Shown: positions 29,692-37,880 of the stretch, in pieces | How positions within the stretch are numbered: position 1 is the first letter of the stretch | How the letters are laid out: each line of letters opens with the position of its first letter | Assembly (NCBI RefSeq): GCF_004346925.1 | Contig: NZ_CP031167.1 | Span: forward strand, 1 to 64,000 | Source of the DNA: Stenotrophomonas sp. ASS1 | GTDB taxonomy: Bacteria; Pseudomonadota; Gammaproteobacteria; Xanthomonadales; Xanthomonadaceae | DNA: 64,000 nucleotides | Reading direction: 5' to 3' | Notes under the pieces: model-generated | The model's input: only the letters and a program-made list of their open reading frames with translations | Told to the model about the DNA's origin: nothing | Database searches by the model: none | Translations under genes and position numbers: made by a program

Positions 29692-29807
29692 CGTCTTGCT
29701 CCTTGCCCGACCGGGCATCGCGGATCGCCGCCGGGTCCGGCAGCGCAGCGGCGCATGATGCCACGTGGCTCACGACGGTGCTGGTGGTGCCCCGCCCTGC
29801 CCCCGGC

Positions 29808-30398
29808 TCAGGCCGGGTCGGCCTGCAATGCCTGGATGCGGCGTTGGTACCAGTCACCACCGAGCGGATCGAACACCGCAGAGCGCTCCATCTGCGCCTC
29901 GTACACGTGTACCGAGATCGCCAGCGCTTCGTTGCTGGCGTTGCGCAGGGTGTGGTACTCGTGCGGCGGAATCAGGCTGCCGGCACTGCCGCAGCCCCCG
30001 CGCAGCACGGCGTGGCGGCGGAAGCGGCAGCGCTCACCGTTGCGCTCCAGCAGTTCATAGCGGGTGATCTCCAGCTCGCCTGACCACACTCCCTCCACAC
30101 ACCACATGGCATCGTGGTCGTGCAGCGGCGTGCCCTGCCCTGGGCCCCAGCTCATGGCAATCACGCTGTAGCCGTGTTCGCGGCTGTGGTACAGCGGGCG
30201 TCGCGCGTAATGATCACTGACCGGACGGTGTACGCACTCGGGCAATTCGATGCGGCTGTCCGCGATGGCTTCCTGCAGCGCCAGCTGCAGGTCGGCAGTG
30301 ATGCGCTCGGCATCACCGGAGGTCATCGCCGCGTCGACCGCAGCGATCAACCTGTCGCGGCCACGGAACACCGGAAACGGAGAAGTCTGCAGGTCCAT
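29808..30398 (-). CDS. Cysteine dioxygenase-like cupin protein
   Basis: The 196-residue protein is a cupin related to cysteine dioxygenase type I, which uses iron and oxygen to turn cysteine into cysteine sulfinate. The metal-binding residues are in HDHDAMWCVEGVWSGELE and in the distal HEYHTLRN. A second-sphere Arg/Tyr set cannot be confirmed by eye, so other thiol dioxygenases (for example 3-mercaptopropionate dioxygenase) are possible. The start at 30398 is 6 nt after TACAGT on the minus strand, a leaderless layout. Confidence 0.78.
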   Translation of the reverse strand: MDLQTSPFPVFRGRDRLIAAVDAAMTSGDAERITADLQLALQEAIADSRIELPECVHRPVSDHYARRPLYHSREHGYSVIAMSWGPGQGTPLHDHDAMWCVEGVWSGELEITRYELLERNGERCRFRRHAVLRGGCGSAGSLIPPHEYHTLRNASNEALAISVHVYEAQMERSAVFDPLGGDWYQRRIQALQADPA

Positions 30399-30404
30399 GC
30401 CCCG

Positions 30405-30410
30405 ACTGTA
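30405..30410 (-). promoter_or_regulatory. -10 element, leaderless mRNA of the dioxygenase
   Basis: On the minus strand TACAGT is followed by 6 nt and the ATG at 30398, without a ribosome-binding site. Confidence 0.5.
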
Positions 30411-30637
30411 GCGGAGCCTGGTTAAGGGAATGTTGGCGTTCGCGCGCGTCGCGCCCGCATTCAAGGTGAACACGCGCGGAAGAACGGTTCAGATGGACAT
30501 CAAGTAGAGCGATCACAATGGAACCTCGCGCAGCAGAAGCGGTCGAACACGACGCGATCCATCTTCGCTGCGACATTCCGCAACTTCGCGCCCCACGGGC
30601 GCAAGGCTAGAATTCTCCGACTTACCTGGTTCTATAC

Positions 30638-31693
30638 ATGTCAGTGCGAATTATTAGCGATGCCGCGTTGCCGGCATCCAAGGGCAAGGCTGCCACGATC
30701 AACGACATCGCACGACTGTCGGGAGTTTCCAAGAAAACGGTTTCAAGAATCATCAACAACTCGCCGCTGGTGCGCAAAGACACCCGCGACAAGGTCGAGG
30801 CGTTGATGCGCGAGGTCGGTTACGTGCCCGACCCCCTGGCGCGCGGCCTCGCGTTCCGCCGCTCCTTCCTGATCGGCCTGGTGTATGACGACCCGGGCGC
30901 CCAATGCATCGTCGACCTGCAGCACGGCGCGTTGGAAGCGCTGCGCGGCACCGGCTATGAACTGGTCGTGCATCCCTGCGACAGCCTGGCTCCGGACTGT
31001 GCGTACGGCGTGCGGCGCTTCGTGCAGCAGCAGAAGCTGCATGGCGTGATCCTGGGCCCGCGTGCCTCCGAGTCAGCTGCGTTGACGGAGATGCTCGACG
31101 GCATTGAATGCCGCTACGTCCGCATCAACGCGCATGTGTCGGATGACGAGGCACAGGCCGTGGTCACCCATGATCGCGACGGTGCAGCCGCGGCAGCGGG
31201 CTACCTGCTCTCGCTCGGCCACCGCGATATCGCGGTGATTGCCGGTCCGGGTGACCGCCGTACCGCACGCGAGCGCACTCATGGCTTCCTCGACCGGCTG
31301 GCGCAGGTGGGCCTGACCCTGCCGGGTGAACGCGTGCTGGAAGCGGGCGATACGTTCGAGTCGGGCGTGCATGCCGCCGAACGGCTGCTGATGGGCGGAC
31401 AGCGGCCCAGTGCGATCTTTGCCGGCAACGACGAAATGGCTGCCGGCGTGTACCAGGTGGCGTTGCGTGCGGGCATCGCGGTGCCGCAGCAGTTGTCGAT
31501 CGTCAGCTACGACGACAGCCCGCTGGCGTCGCGGCTGTGGCCGCCGCTGACCTCGGTGCGCCGCCATGTGTCCGACATCGGGCGCATGGCGGCGGCGATG
31601 CTGGTGCAGGCCGACGTGCCGGATGCGCCGACCGCAACCAGCGTGCACCCGCAGCTGATGGTGCGCGGTTCCTGCCGGGCCGTGGACGCCTGA
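30638..31693 (+). CDS. LacI-family transcriptional regulator
   Basis: The 351-residue protein has an N-terminal helix-turn-helix (ATINDIARLSGVSKKTVSRI, about residues 18-38) and a periplasmic-binding-like effector domain (DDPGAQCIVDLQHGALEAL through SYDDSPLASRLWPPLTSV). Such regulators usually bind a sugar and repress nearby catabolic genes. No sugar transport or catabolic operon follows it here; the neighbours are the dioxygenase (divergent) and phhA (convergent), so its target is unknown. A TAGAAT hexamer lies 24 bases before the start. Confidence 0.9.
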   Translation: MSVRIISDAALPASKGKAATINDIARLSGVSKKTVSRIINNSPLVRKDTRDKVEALMREVGYVPDPLARGLAFRRSFLIGLVYDDPGAQCIVDLQHGALEALRGTGYELVVHPCDSLAPDCAYGVRRFVQQQKLHGVILGPRASESAALTEMLDGIECRYVRINAHVSDDEAQAVVTHDRDGAAAAAGYLLSLGHRDIAVIAGPGDRRTARERTHGFLDRLAQVGLTLPGERVLEAGDTFESGVHAAERLLMGGQRPSAIFAGNDEMAAGVYQVALRAGIAVPQQLSIVSYDDSPLASRLWPPLTSVRRHVSDIGRMAAAMLVQADVPDAPTATSVHPQLMVRGSCRAVDA

Positions 31694-31742
31694 TCGCCCT
31701 GCCCTCGCCTGCACTGCCGTGACGGTGCAGGCAGGCAGCAAC

Positions 31743-31772
31743 GAAAACGGCGCATCCAGGTGCGCCGTTTTC
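31743..31772. terminator. Bidirectional terminator between the LacI regulator and phhA
   Basis: GAAAACGGCGCA (31743-31754) and TGCGCCGTTTTC (31761-31772) form a perfect 12-bp stem with a 6-base loop. The A/T-rich base of the stem gives a T-run in both directions, which suits the convergent genes. Confidence 0.88.
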
Positions 31773-31798
31773 AGTACGAAGCGGTGTGTGCCGTTCGC

Positions 31799-32692
31799 CT
31801 ACACGTCGCCGCCGTCGGCCCAGCCTTCGCCGGTGCCCTTCTGGAACACGCGGTCATCGCCCTGCACATCGCCCGCCGGCAGATGCGCCTGATCAGACAG
31901 CGCCGCGTAGATCGGGGTGAAGTCCGGCGAGGTCGCCTGCATCAGCTGTTCGAAACTGTCGATGACGAAGTAGGTCTTCTGGAAGGTGTCGATGCGGTAC
32001 TTGGTACGCATGATCCGCTGCAGGTCGAAGCCGATGCGGTTGGGCGCAGCCGACTCCAGCGAGTACAGCGATTCGCCCTTCGACGACACGATGCCGGCGC
32101 CGTAGATGCGCAGGCCGTCGGGCGTATCGATCAGGCCGAACTCCACCGTGTACCAGTACAGGCGGGTCAGGTTCTGCAGTGCATCCGGGCCGATCGCGTG
32201 GGCTTTGACGCCGCCACGGCCGTACGCCTCCATGTAGTCGGCGAACACCGGGTTCATCAGCAGCGGCACATGGCCGAACAGATCGTGGAACAGGTCCGGT
32301 TCGGCGATGTAATCGATCTGGTCCGGGCGACGGATCCACCAGGTCACCGGGAAACGGCGGTTGGCCAGGTGGTCGAAGAAATCCAGTTCCGGCAGCAGGC
32401 CTTCCACGCCGACCAGGGTCCAGCCGGTGGCCGCGCCCAGTACTTCGTTGAGCTGGGCGAAGCGCGGAATCATGTGCGCGTTCATGCCCATCTCGTCCTG
32501 TGCATCCAGGAATTCCTGGCAGGCGCGGCCGACCAGCAGTTCGCGCTGGCGCTGGTACAGCGTGCTCCAGGTGGCGTGGTCGTCGGCGCTGTAGGTGTCC
32601 CACGGCTGCTCGACGAGCGCGGTGGTATACACCGGCACGTAGCCCTTGTCGGTCTGCTGGTGTTCGACGCGGCGGGGCTGGGCGAGGTCCAT
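31799..32692 (-). CDS. phhA: Phenylalanine 4-monooxygenase
   Basis: PhhA hydroxylates phenylalanine to tyrosine with iron and a pterin cofactor. The 297-residue protein has the iron-binding histidines in HDLFGHVPLL and the glutamate in YWYTVEFGLI, and the typical GVEGLLPELDFFDHLANRRFPVT segment. The length is that of bacterial single-domain enzymes. The start follows an AAGGAG site. An Lrp/AsnC-type regulator gene is divergent, 125 bases away, as is common for amino acid degradation genes. Confidence 0.96.
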   Translation of the reverse strand: MDLAQPRRVEHQQTDKGYVPVYTTALVEQPWDTYSADDHATWSTLYQRQRELLVGRACQEFLDAQDEMGMNAHMIPRFAQLNEVLGAATGWTLVGVEGLLPELDFFDHLANRRFPVTWWIRRPDQIDYIAEPDLFHDLFGHVPLLMNPVFADYMEAYGRGGVKAHAIGPDALQNLTRLYWYTVEFGLIDTPDGLRIYGAGIVSSKGESLYSLESAAPNRIGFDLQRIMRTKYRIDTFQKTYFVIDSFEQLMQATSPDFTPIYAALSDQAHLPAGDVQGDDRVFQKGTGEGWADGGDV

Positions 32693-32736
32693 GGGGCACT
32701 CCTTGACGGGATACCCACGATGCTAGGGCAGGGCGC

Positions 32737-32762
32737 GCGCAACAGGGTTGCAAAAGTTGCGC
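32737..32762. promoter_or_regulatory. Inverted repeat in the phhA-lrp divergent promoter region
   Basis: GCGCAAC (32737-32743) and GTTGCGC (32756-32762) are separated by 12 bases. It could be an operator for the neighbouring Lrp-type regulator, but Lrp sites are poorly conserved. Confidence 0.35.
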
Positions 32763-32817
32763 CGATTGGCCTTGTTGGCGCAATATCCTTGCGTACTCAC
32801 CATGTTGCGGGGCAACA

Positions 32818-33300
32818 ATGGCCGGAGAAGTCCAGTTCGATCGCACGGATATACGTCTGCTGGCTGAAATCCAGCGGGATGGGCGCGCCACCAACGCCGA
32901 GCTGGCGACACGGGTGAACCTCTCGCCCTCGGCCTGCCTGCGTCGCCTGCAGCGGTTGGAAAGCGAGGGCGTGATCGTCGGCTATGGCGCGCGGCTGGAA
33001 CCGCGCCAGCTGCGCCTGGGCCTTCAGGCCTTCGTGCGCGTGCAGCTGGAAAAGCACGACCAGGCCGCCATCGGCCACTTCGTGGACAGCGTGCAGGGCT
33101 GGGATGAAGTGGTGGCCTGCCATGCACTGACCGGCGACATGGACTACCTGCTGCACGTCTACGTGCGCGACCTGGAGCACTTCTCGCACTTCCTGCTGGA
33201 CCGGCTGCTCAATGCCGGCGGCGTGGCCGATGCCAATTCCAGCTTCGTGCTGCGCACGGTGAAGGGCTTCCAGGCATTGCCGCTTTCGCAGCTGGAATAA
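32818..33300 (+). CDS. Lrp/AsnC-family transcriptional regulator
   Basis: The 160-residue protein has an N-terminal helix-turn-helix (NAELATRVNLSPSACLRRLQ, residues about 25-44) and a C-terminal RAM ligand-binding domain (VACHALTGDMDYLLHVYVRD). Lrp/AsnC proteins sense amino acids. The divergent arrangement with phhA suggests that it controls phenylalanine hydroxylase in response to phenylalanine or another aromatic amino acid; this is inference from position. The length is normal for the family. Confidence 0.9.
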   Translation: MAGEVQFDRTDIRLLAEIQRDGRATNAELATRVNLSPSACLRRLQRLESEGVIVGYGARLEPRQLRLGLQAFVRVQLEKHDQAAIGHFVDSVQGWDEVVACHALTGDMDYLLHVYVRDLEHFSHFLLDRLLNAGGVADANSSFVLRTVKGFQALPLSQLE

Positions 33301-33387
33301 ACGCGCCGCCGCGATTTGACGGCGCCGGGCGGGTAGCCGAGCATCTCCGCCCTGCGCGCGTCGCAGCGTTCCTTTCCGGTTCCACGC

Positions 33388-35388
33388 ATGCCCGAACTCC
33401 AGCACCCGGTGCTTACCGCCACGTTCCTGCCGCTGCAGCGCAAGTCGCTGGCGCGCTACGTTGCCCATGGCACGCCACCGCAGACCGCAGTGGAGCAGGC
33501 CGGGCTGATGGCCGCGCAGCTATGCCGGACGCGCCTGCATCCGGCGGCCGAGATCGAGCGCCTGCTGCACGATGCCTGCGCGTTGTTTGCCGGCAACGAA
33601 GGCGCGGCTGCACAGCTGGCCGGGCCCGGTGGCGGTGGCCAACCGGAACTGGATGCCTGGCTGAGCGCATTGGCCGGCCACGGCGTGCTGCTGGCACCGG
33701 CGGAGATCCTGCAGGACGTCATCGCGCAGTCGCCACGGGAGTACCCGGGTCTGGCCCTGCAGCAGGCCTGTCAGGAAACCCTGGTCGAACATGAGATCCG
33801 CTTTCCCGCCACCTTTTCCAGTGACGATGACGAGGCCACGCAGGATGAGGTTGTCGCCGAGGATGCACGGTCGGTCGAACACCATGGCCTGTACACCTCC
33901 GAGCAGGCCCGCGTGCTGCGCGCCATCGCCGCCAACCCCGATGAGCTGATCGACCTCGATGGCTATGCCGGCACCGGCAAGGGCCACCTGGTGCTGGCGC
34001 TGATGGAGGCGCGGCCGGGCCGCTACACCTACGTGGCGCCCTCGCGTGGGCAGGTGGAAGCCTTCCGCGCCCGCGTGCCGACCAGCACTGCGGTGCGCCT
34101 GCTGACCCAGATCGAGTTCGCCAACCGCGTGGCCCAGCACGCCGCGCGCAGCGGCCAGACCGGTGGCTTCGTTGCCAGCTACCGGCGCAGCACCCGTACG
34201 CCGCGCGAGATTGCCGGCCGCATCGGCCTGCAGGGCATCGGTGGGCGCAGCCCGGAGCAGGTGCTGCTGACCGCGTTCGAGGCCATCAACCGCTGGTGCG
34301 CGTCGTCGGCCCCGGGCTTGGCGTTCCAGCATTTCGACCGTTCGGTGCCCGCTGCGATGCTCGATGTGTCGCCGTACATGGCGGCCGCCGAGCACGTCTG
34401 GCGCTGCATGTTCGACGCCGAGCTGCAGCGGGGCACGCTGCTGAGCCTCAGCCCGGCGCACATCGGCAAGTGGCTGGCGCTGCGCGGCGTCACCCCGCCG
34501 CAGGACATGGGCATGCTGCTGGTGGACGAGGCGCATGACCTGAGCCCGTCGTGGAAGCAGTTGCTGGCCGGCCATGCGCCTGGCGTGGTCAGCCTGGGTG
34601 ACCCGCACCAGTGCCTGACCGGTACGTTGCCGCGCTGGGCCGCGTCGAAGGTGCTGGAAATGCACCAGTCGGTGCGCCAGGGCAACCAGGTCGAGGGCCT
34701 GGTCAACCAGACCCTGGCACTGGATGGACTGGGCCAGGAAAGTGGGCCGTTCGTCGGTGCCACCGACCGCGCCACCGGTGTGCTGCATTACCGCGACTGG
34801 GCGCAGGTGCCGAGCGAGGGCCTGCGCATCCATGGCAGCGTCGCCGATCTGGCCCTGGACGCGGCACAGCTGCACGCACTCGGGCTGCGGCCCTACCTGC
34901 ATCCGGCATCGCTGCGTGCGCTGCGCGGCGTGCTGCAACGGCCACTGGATGCGTGGCGCCGGCGCCGCGACAGCGCATCGGACCAGGAATGGGAGCGCTT
35001 CCTGGCCACGCAGGCCGACGAAGGGCAGGGCGCGCTGGTCGAACTGTTTGCGTCTGCCGATCGGGTGCAGTCACTGCTGCAAGCGCTCGATGACCAGGAC
35101 ACGGCCGCTGAAGGGCGGGTGGCGCTGTGCCTGGCCGAACACGCGAAGAACCTGCAGTTCGACGTGGTCTCGCTGTCGCCCGGTTGCTTCAGTGCGGGGC
35201 AGGGCGGGCGCATCTGGCACAACCCGGTGCGCGCGGTCTATCTGGCGCTGACCCGTGCGCGACGCCAGCTGCACGTACCGGCCGATGGCATGGAACAGCT
35301 GCAGCACACGGCGACACTGCAGGAGCAGGCCCGCCAGATGCGCAGGCGCGAGCGGCAGCAGGCCAGCGGTTACCGGCCCGCGCGCTAG
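33388..35388 (+). CDS. Divergent superfamily 1 (UvrD/Rep-like) helicase with GKG Walker A
   Basis: The 666-residue protein has SF1 helicase motifs in order: Walker A GYAGTGKG at residues 192-199, a DEAH-type Walker B LLVDEAHD (Asp380, Glu381), a motif III-like GDPHQCL (404-410) and a C-terminal VYLALTRARRQLHV that matches motif VI. The N-terminal 170 residues show no recognisable domain. The Walker A ends in Gly199 where Ser or Thr normally binds magnesium, so ATP use may be weak or altered. It may act in DNA repair, but the family is not one I can name exactly. It lies 87 bases after the Lrp gene. Confidence 0.7.
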   Translation: MPELQHPVLTATFLPLQRKSLARYVAHGTPPQTAVEQAGLMAAQLCRTRLHPAAEIERLLHDACALFAGNEGAAAQLAGPGGGGQPELDAWLSALAGHGVLLAPAEILQDVIAQSPREYPGLALQQACQETLVEHEIRFPATFSSDDDEATQDEVVAEDARSVEHHGLYTSEQARVLRAIAANPDELIDLDGYAGTGKGHLVLALMEARPGRYTYVAPSRGQVEAFRARVPTSTAVRLLTQIEFANRVAQHAARSGQTGGFVASYRRSTRTPREIAGRIGLQGIGGRSPEQVLLTAFEAINRWCASSAPGLAFQHFDRSVPAAMLDVSPYMAAAEHVWRCMFDAELQRGTLLSLSPAHIGKWLALRGVTPPQDMGMLLVDEAHDLSPSWKQLLAGHAPGVVSLGDPHQCLTGTLPRWAASKVLEMHQSVRQGNQVEGLVNQTLALDGLGQESGPFVGATDRATGVLHYRDWAQVPSEGLRIHGSVADLALDAAQLHALGLRPYLHPASLRALRGVLQRPLDAWRRRRDSASDQEWERFLATQADEGQGALVELFASADRVQSLLQALDDQDTAAEGRVALCLAEHAKNLQFDVVSLSPGCFSAGQGGRIWHNPVRAVYLALTRARRQLHVPADGMEQLQHTATLQEQARQMRRRERQQASGYRPAR

Positions 35389-35427
35389 CACACGCGTCGC
35401 TGTCTGGCAGCGACACGCTGGCTCAGG

Positions 35428-36420
35428 TCAGCACTTGTCCTTGCGGCCCATCAGCTTGCCCAGGCGCGAGGCTTCCTCGCACTTCGGCGCGGCCACCGGT
35501 GCCGGTGCGGCTGCGGCGGCACGTGCGCGCTGCAGCTGCTGGATCTTCGCGCGGATCTGCGGCATGGCTGCCATCGCGGCCTTCTCGCCTTCCAGGATGG
35601 CGGTGCCACGCTGGCTGAAGTCGGCGGCGCCGATGTCCAGCACCTTCGGGCGGATGACGATGTCGGCGCGCGCCAGTTCCTGCTCGCCCAGGCGCTGGCC
35701 CATGATCGAGATGGACTGGTTGACGATGCCCAGCATGTCGGTCGGCGCCTTGCCGCTGGCCTTGCTGGAGATGTCCACGGCGATCACGAAGTCGGCGCCG
35801 AGCTGGCGCGCGGCATCCACCGGCACCGGGCTGACCACGCCGCCATCGATGTAGTTGCGACCGCCGATCTTCACCGGTTCGAACACGCCGGGAATGCTGC
35901 TGGACGCGCGCACCGCCTGGCCGACGTTGCCGCGCACGAAGATCGAGCGCTCGCCGGTCTCGAGCTGGGTGGCGACGGCGGCGAACGGCTTCTTCAGGCG
36001 CTCGGCAGGACGGTTGGCAACCTGCTCGTTGACGTAGTCCTGCAGCTTCTGGCCCTGCACCAGGCCGCCGGAGAACAGGCGCACGTCGCGGATGCTGGCT
36101 TCGTCCAGCGCGACCGCCTTGCTCTGCATCTGGAACGCGTCCATGCCGCTGGCGTACAGCGCACCGACCACGCTGCCGGCGCTGGTGCCGGACACCACGG
36201 CCGGTTCGAAGCCGTTGGCCTCCAGCATCTTGATCACGCCGATGTGCGCGAAGCCCTTGGCTGCGCCGCCACCGAGGGCGATGCCGATCTTCACCGGCTT
36301 GGCCTGCGGCACCACGGTGGGTGCCGGCGGCGGCGTGGGACGGACCGGATCGCCACCGCAGCCGGCCAGCAGGCCGATCAGGGCGACGGACAGCAGCATG
36401 CGGGGGCGGAACAGGCTCAT
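35428..36420 (-). CDS. Patatin-like phospholipase, lipoprotein
   Basis: The 330-residue protein has a lipoprotein signal with lipobox LLAGC (Cys21), then a proline-rich linker and a patatin domain. The oxyanion motif is GGGAAKG (50-56), the nucleophile serine is Ser80 in GTSAG, and the dyad aspartate is Asp192 in DGG. It should hydrolyse acyl esters at the envelope. It resembles bacterial lipoproteins such as RssA-like esterases. The start at 36420 (MSLFRPRMLLS) was chosen because it gives a normal signal peptide. Confidence 0.88.
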   Translation of the reverse strand: MSLFRPRMLLSVALIGLLAGCGGDPVRPTPPPAPTVVPQAKPVKIGIALGGGAAKGFAHIGVIKMLEANGFEPAVVSGTSAGSVVGALYASGMDAFQMQSKAVALDEASIRDVRLFSGGLVQGQKLQDYVNEQVANRPAERLKKPFAAVATQLETGERSIFVRGNVGQAVRASSSIPGVFEPVKIGGRNYIDGGVVSPVPVDAARQLGADFVIAVDISSKASGKAPTDMLGIVNQSISIMGQRLGEQELARADIVIRPKVLDIGAADFSQRGTAILEGEKAAMAAMPQIRAKIQQLQRARAAAAAPAPVAAPKCEEASRLGKLMGRKDKC

Positions 36421-36517
36421 CGGCAGTGCGCTCGCGGCGCCGGATTCAGGAAAGGGCGCCAGCATACCGAAGCCGTGGCGGGGCGGGCAGGGTAGGAAAC
36501 ATCGCCCATTCATAAAG

Positions 36518-36540
36518 GTAGTGCCGGCCCCTGGCCGGCA
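36518..36540. repeat. SMAG-type palindrome
   Basis: GTAGTGCCGGCC with a CC centre and GGCCGGCA. It lies upstream of a tandem array of related units. Confidence 0.85.
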
Positions 36541-36560
36541 ATCATTGGGAACCTGGCAAC

Positions 36561-36710
36561 GGTTCATGAGGCTGCCGGCCAGCGGCCGGCACTCCCGGGA
36601 CGCTCGTCAAGGTCCATGAGGCTGCCGGCCAGCGGCCGGCACTACCGGGATGCGCGCCAAGGTCCATGAGGCTGCCGGCCAGCGGCCGGCACGACCGGGG
36701 GCGGTCAGAA
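36561..36710. repeat. Three tandem 50-bp units each containing a SMAG palindrome
   Basis: Palindromes are at 36573-36595, 36623-36645 and 36673-36695, exactly 50 bases apart. The units share the flank GGT(T/C)CATGAGGC. The last unit merges into the 3' end of the minus-strand AIM24 gene, which stops at 36705. Confidence 0.9.
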
Positions 36711-37721
36711 CCGGTTGTCGCCGTCCAGCATCCGGCCCAGGCCGCCCAGCACCGAGCCTTCGCCGCGGTTCTGGCCACCGCCCTGCGGCGCGGCCATCCA
36801 CATGCGGCCGGCCAGACGCGAGAACGGCAGCGACTGCAGCCAGACCTTGCCCGGACCGGTCAGCGTGGCCAGGAACACGCCTTCGCCGCCGAACAGCATG
36901 CTCTTGATGCCGGCCACCCGGCGCACGTCCATGTCTACGGTCGGGTGGTAGGCCACCACGCAGCCGGTATCCACATCCAGCCGCTCGCCCGCGGCCAGCT
37001 CGCGCTCCACCACGCAACCGCCGGCATGGATGAACACCCAGCCGTCGCCTTCCAGCTTCTGCATGATGAAACCTTCGCCGCCGAACAGGCCGGTCATGAT
37101 CTTGCGCTGGAACTGCACGCCGATCTGCACGCCGCGCGCGCCGGCCAGGAAGCTGTCCTTCTGGCAGATCAGGCGGCCGCCATGCTGGTCCAGCTTCATT
37201 GCCAGCACGGTACCGGGGTAGGGCGCGGCGAAGGCGACCTTGCCCTTGCCGTGGCCGCTCTGGGTGTAGACGGTGGCGAACAGGCTCTCGCCGGTCAGCA
37301 CGCGCTTGCCGGCGGCCATCACCTTGCCCATGAAGCCGCCGCCCTGGTCGCCGTTGGCGGCGCCGAACACCGTGTCCATCTGCACGGTGGCATCCTTGAA
37401 CATCAATGCGCCGGCCTCGGCAATGGCGCTCTCGCCGGGGTCGAGCTCGATCTCCACGAACTGCATTTCATGGCCGACGATGCGGAATTCGATGTCGTCG
37501 GCGCGGCCGCTGGCCGCGGCGGGGACCGGCGGCGGGGTGTTCGGCATGCCCGGGGCCGCGGACTGCAGTTCGGGCACCTCGGCAATCGAGGTCCACCCGC
37601 TCATGCCCTGGCACCAGGCCAGGGCGCGCGGGTTGGCCTGCGCATAACGGCGCGCGGCCTCGTCATCAAGCGGGCCGATACGCTCGGCCTGGGCGGAGGC
37701 ATGGAAGTACCACTGGGTCAT
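36705..37721 (-). CDS. AIM24-domain protein with N-terminal GYF_2-like domain
   Basis: The 338-residue protein begins with a DUF4339/GYF_2-like segment (WYFHASAQAERIGPLDDEAA, residues 4-60) and continues with an AIM24 (TIGR00266) beta-rich domain from about residue 75. AIM24 proteins are widespread, and their biochemical role is unknown. A Met-rich and Gly-rich C-terminal tail (QGGGQNRGEGSVLGGLGRML) ends the protein. The start at 37721 is the only one that keeps the GYF_2 domain. No signal peptide is visible. Confidence 0.8.
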   Translation of the reverse strand: MTQWYFHASAQAERIGPLDDEAARRYAQANPRALAWCQGMSGWTSIAEVPELQSAAPGMPNTPPPVPAAASGRADDIEFRIVGHEMQFVEIELDPGESAIAEAGALMFKDATVQMDTVFGAANGDQGGGFMGKVMAAGKRVLTGESLFATVYTQSGHGKGKVAFAAPYPGTVLAMKLDQHGGRLICQKDSFLAGARGVQIGVQFQRKIMTGLFGGEGFIMQKLEGDGWVFIHAGGCVVERELAAGERLDVDTGCVVAYHPTVDMDVRRVAGIKSMLFGGEGVFLATLTGPGKVWLQSLPFSRLAGRMWMAAPQGGGQNRGEGSVLGGLGRMLDGDNRF

Positions 37722-37880
37722 CGCGGCGGCTCTGCAGGGCTGGAAAACCCCGAGTCTAGCGAGGGCGTGGGGGCCGGGGCGACGCGGCCATGAACGGCAG
37801 GCATTTGCGGGGCAGGTGCTGTATTGCAACAATTATCTGGTAGCGCCGTTTTACCACCCCTCCAAACACAGCCTACCGCC

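Noticed and set aside
30638..31693. LacI regulator as controller of a sugar operon
   Set aside because: No sugar transport or catabolic genes are next to it, so no target was assigned.
36561..36710. CRISPR-like array
   Set aside because: The units are internally palindromic REP elements with near-identical flanks, not repeats with unique spacers, and no cas genes are near.
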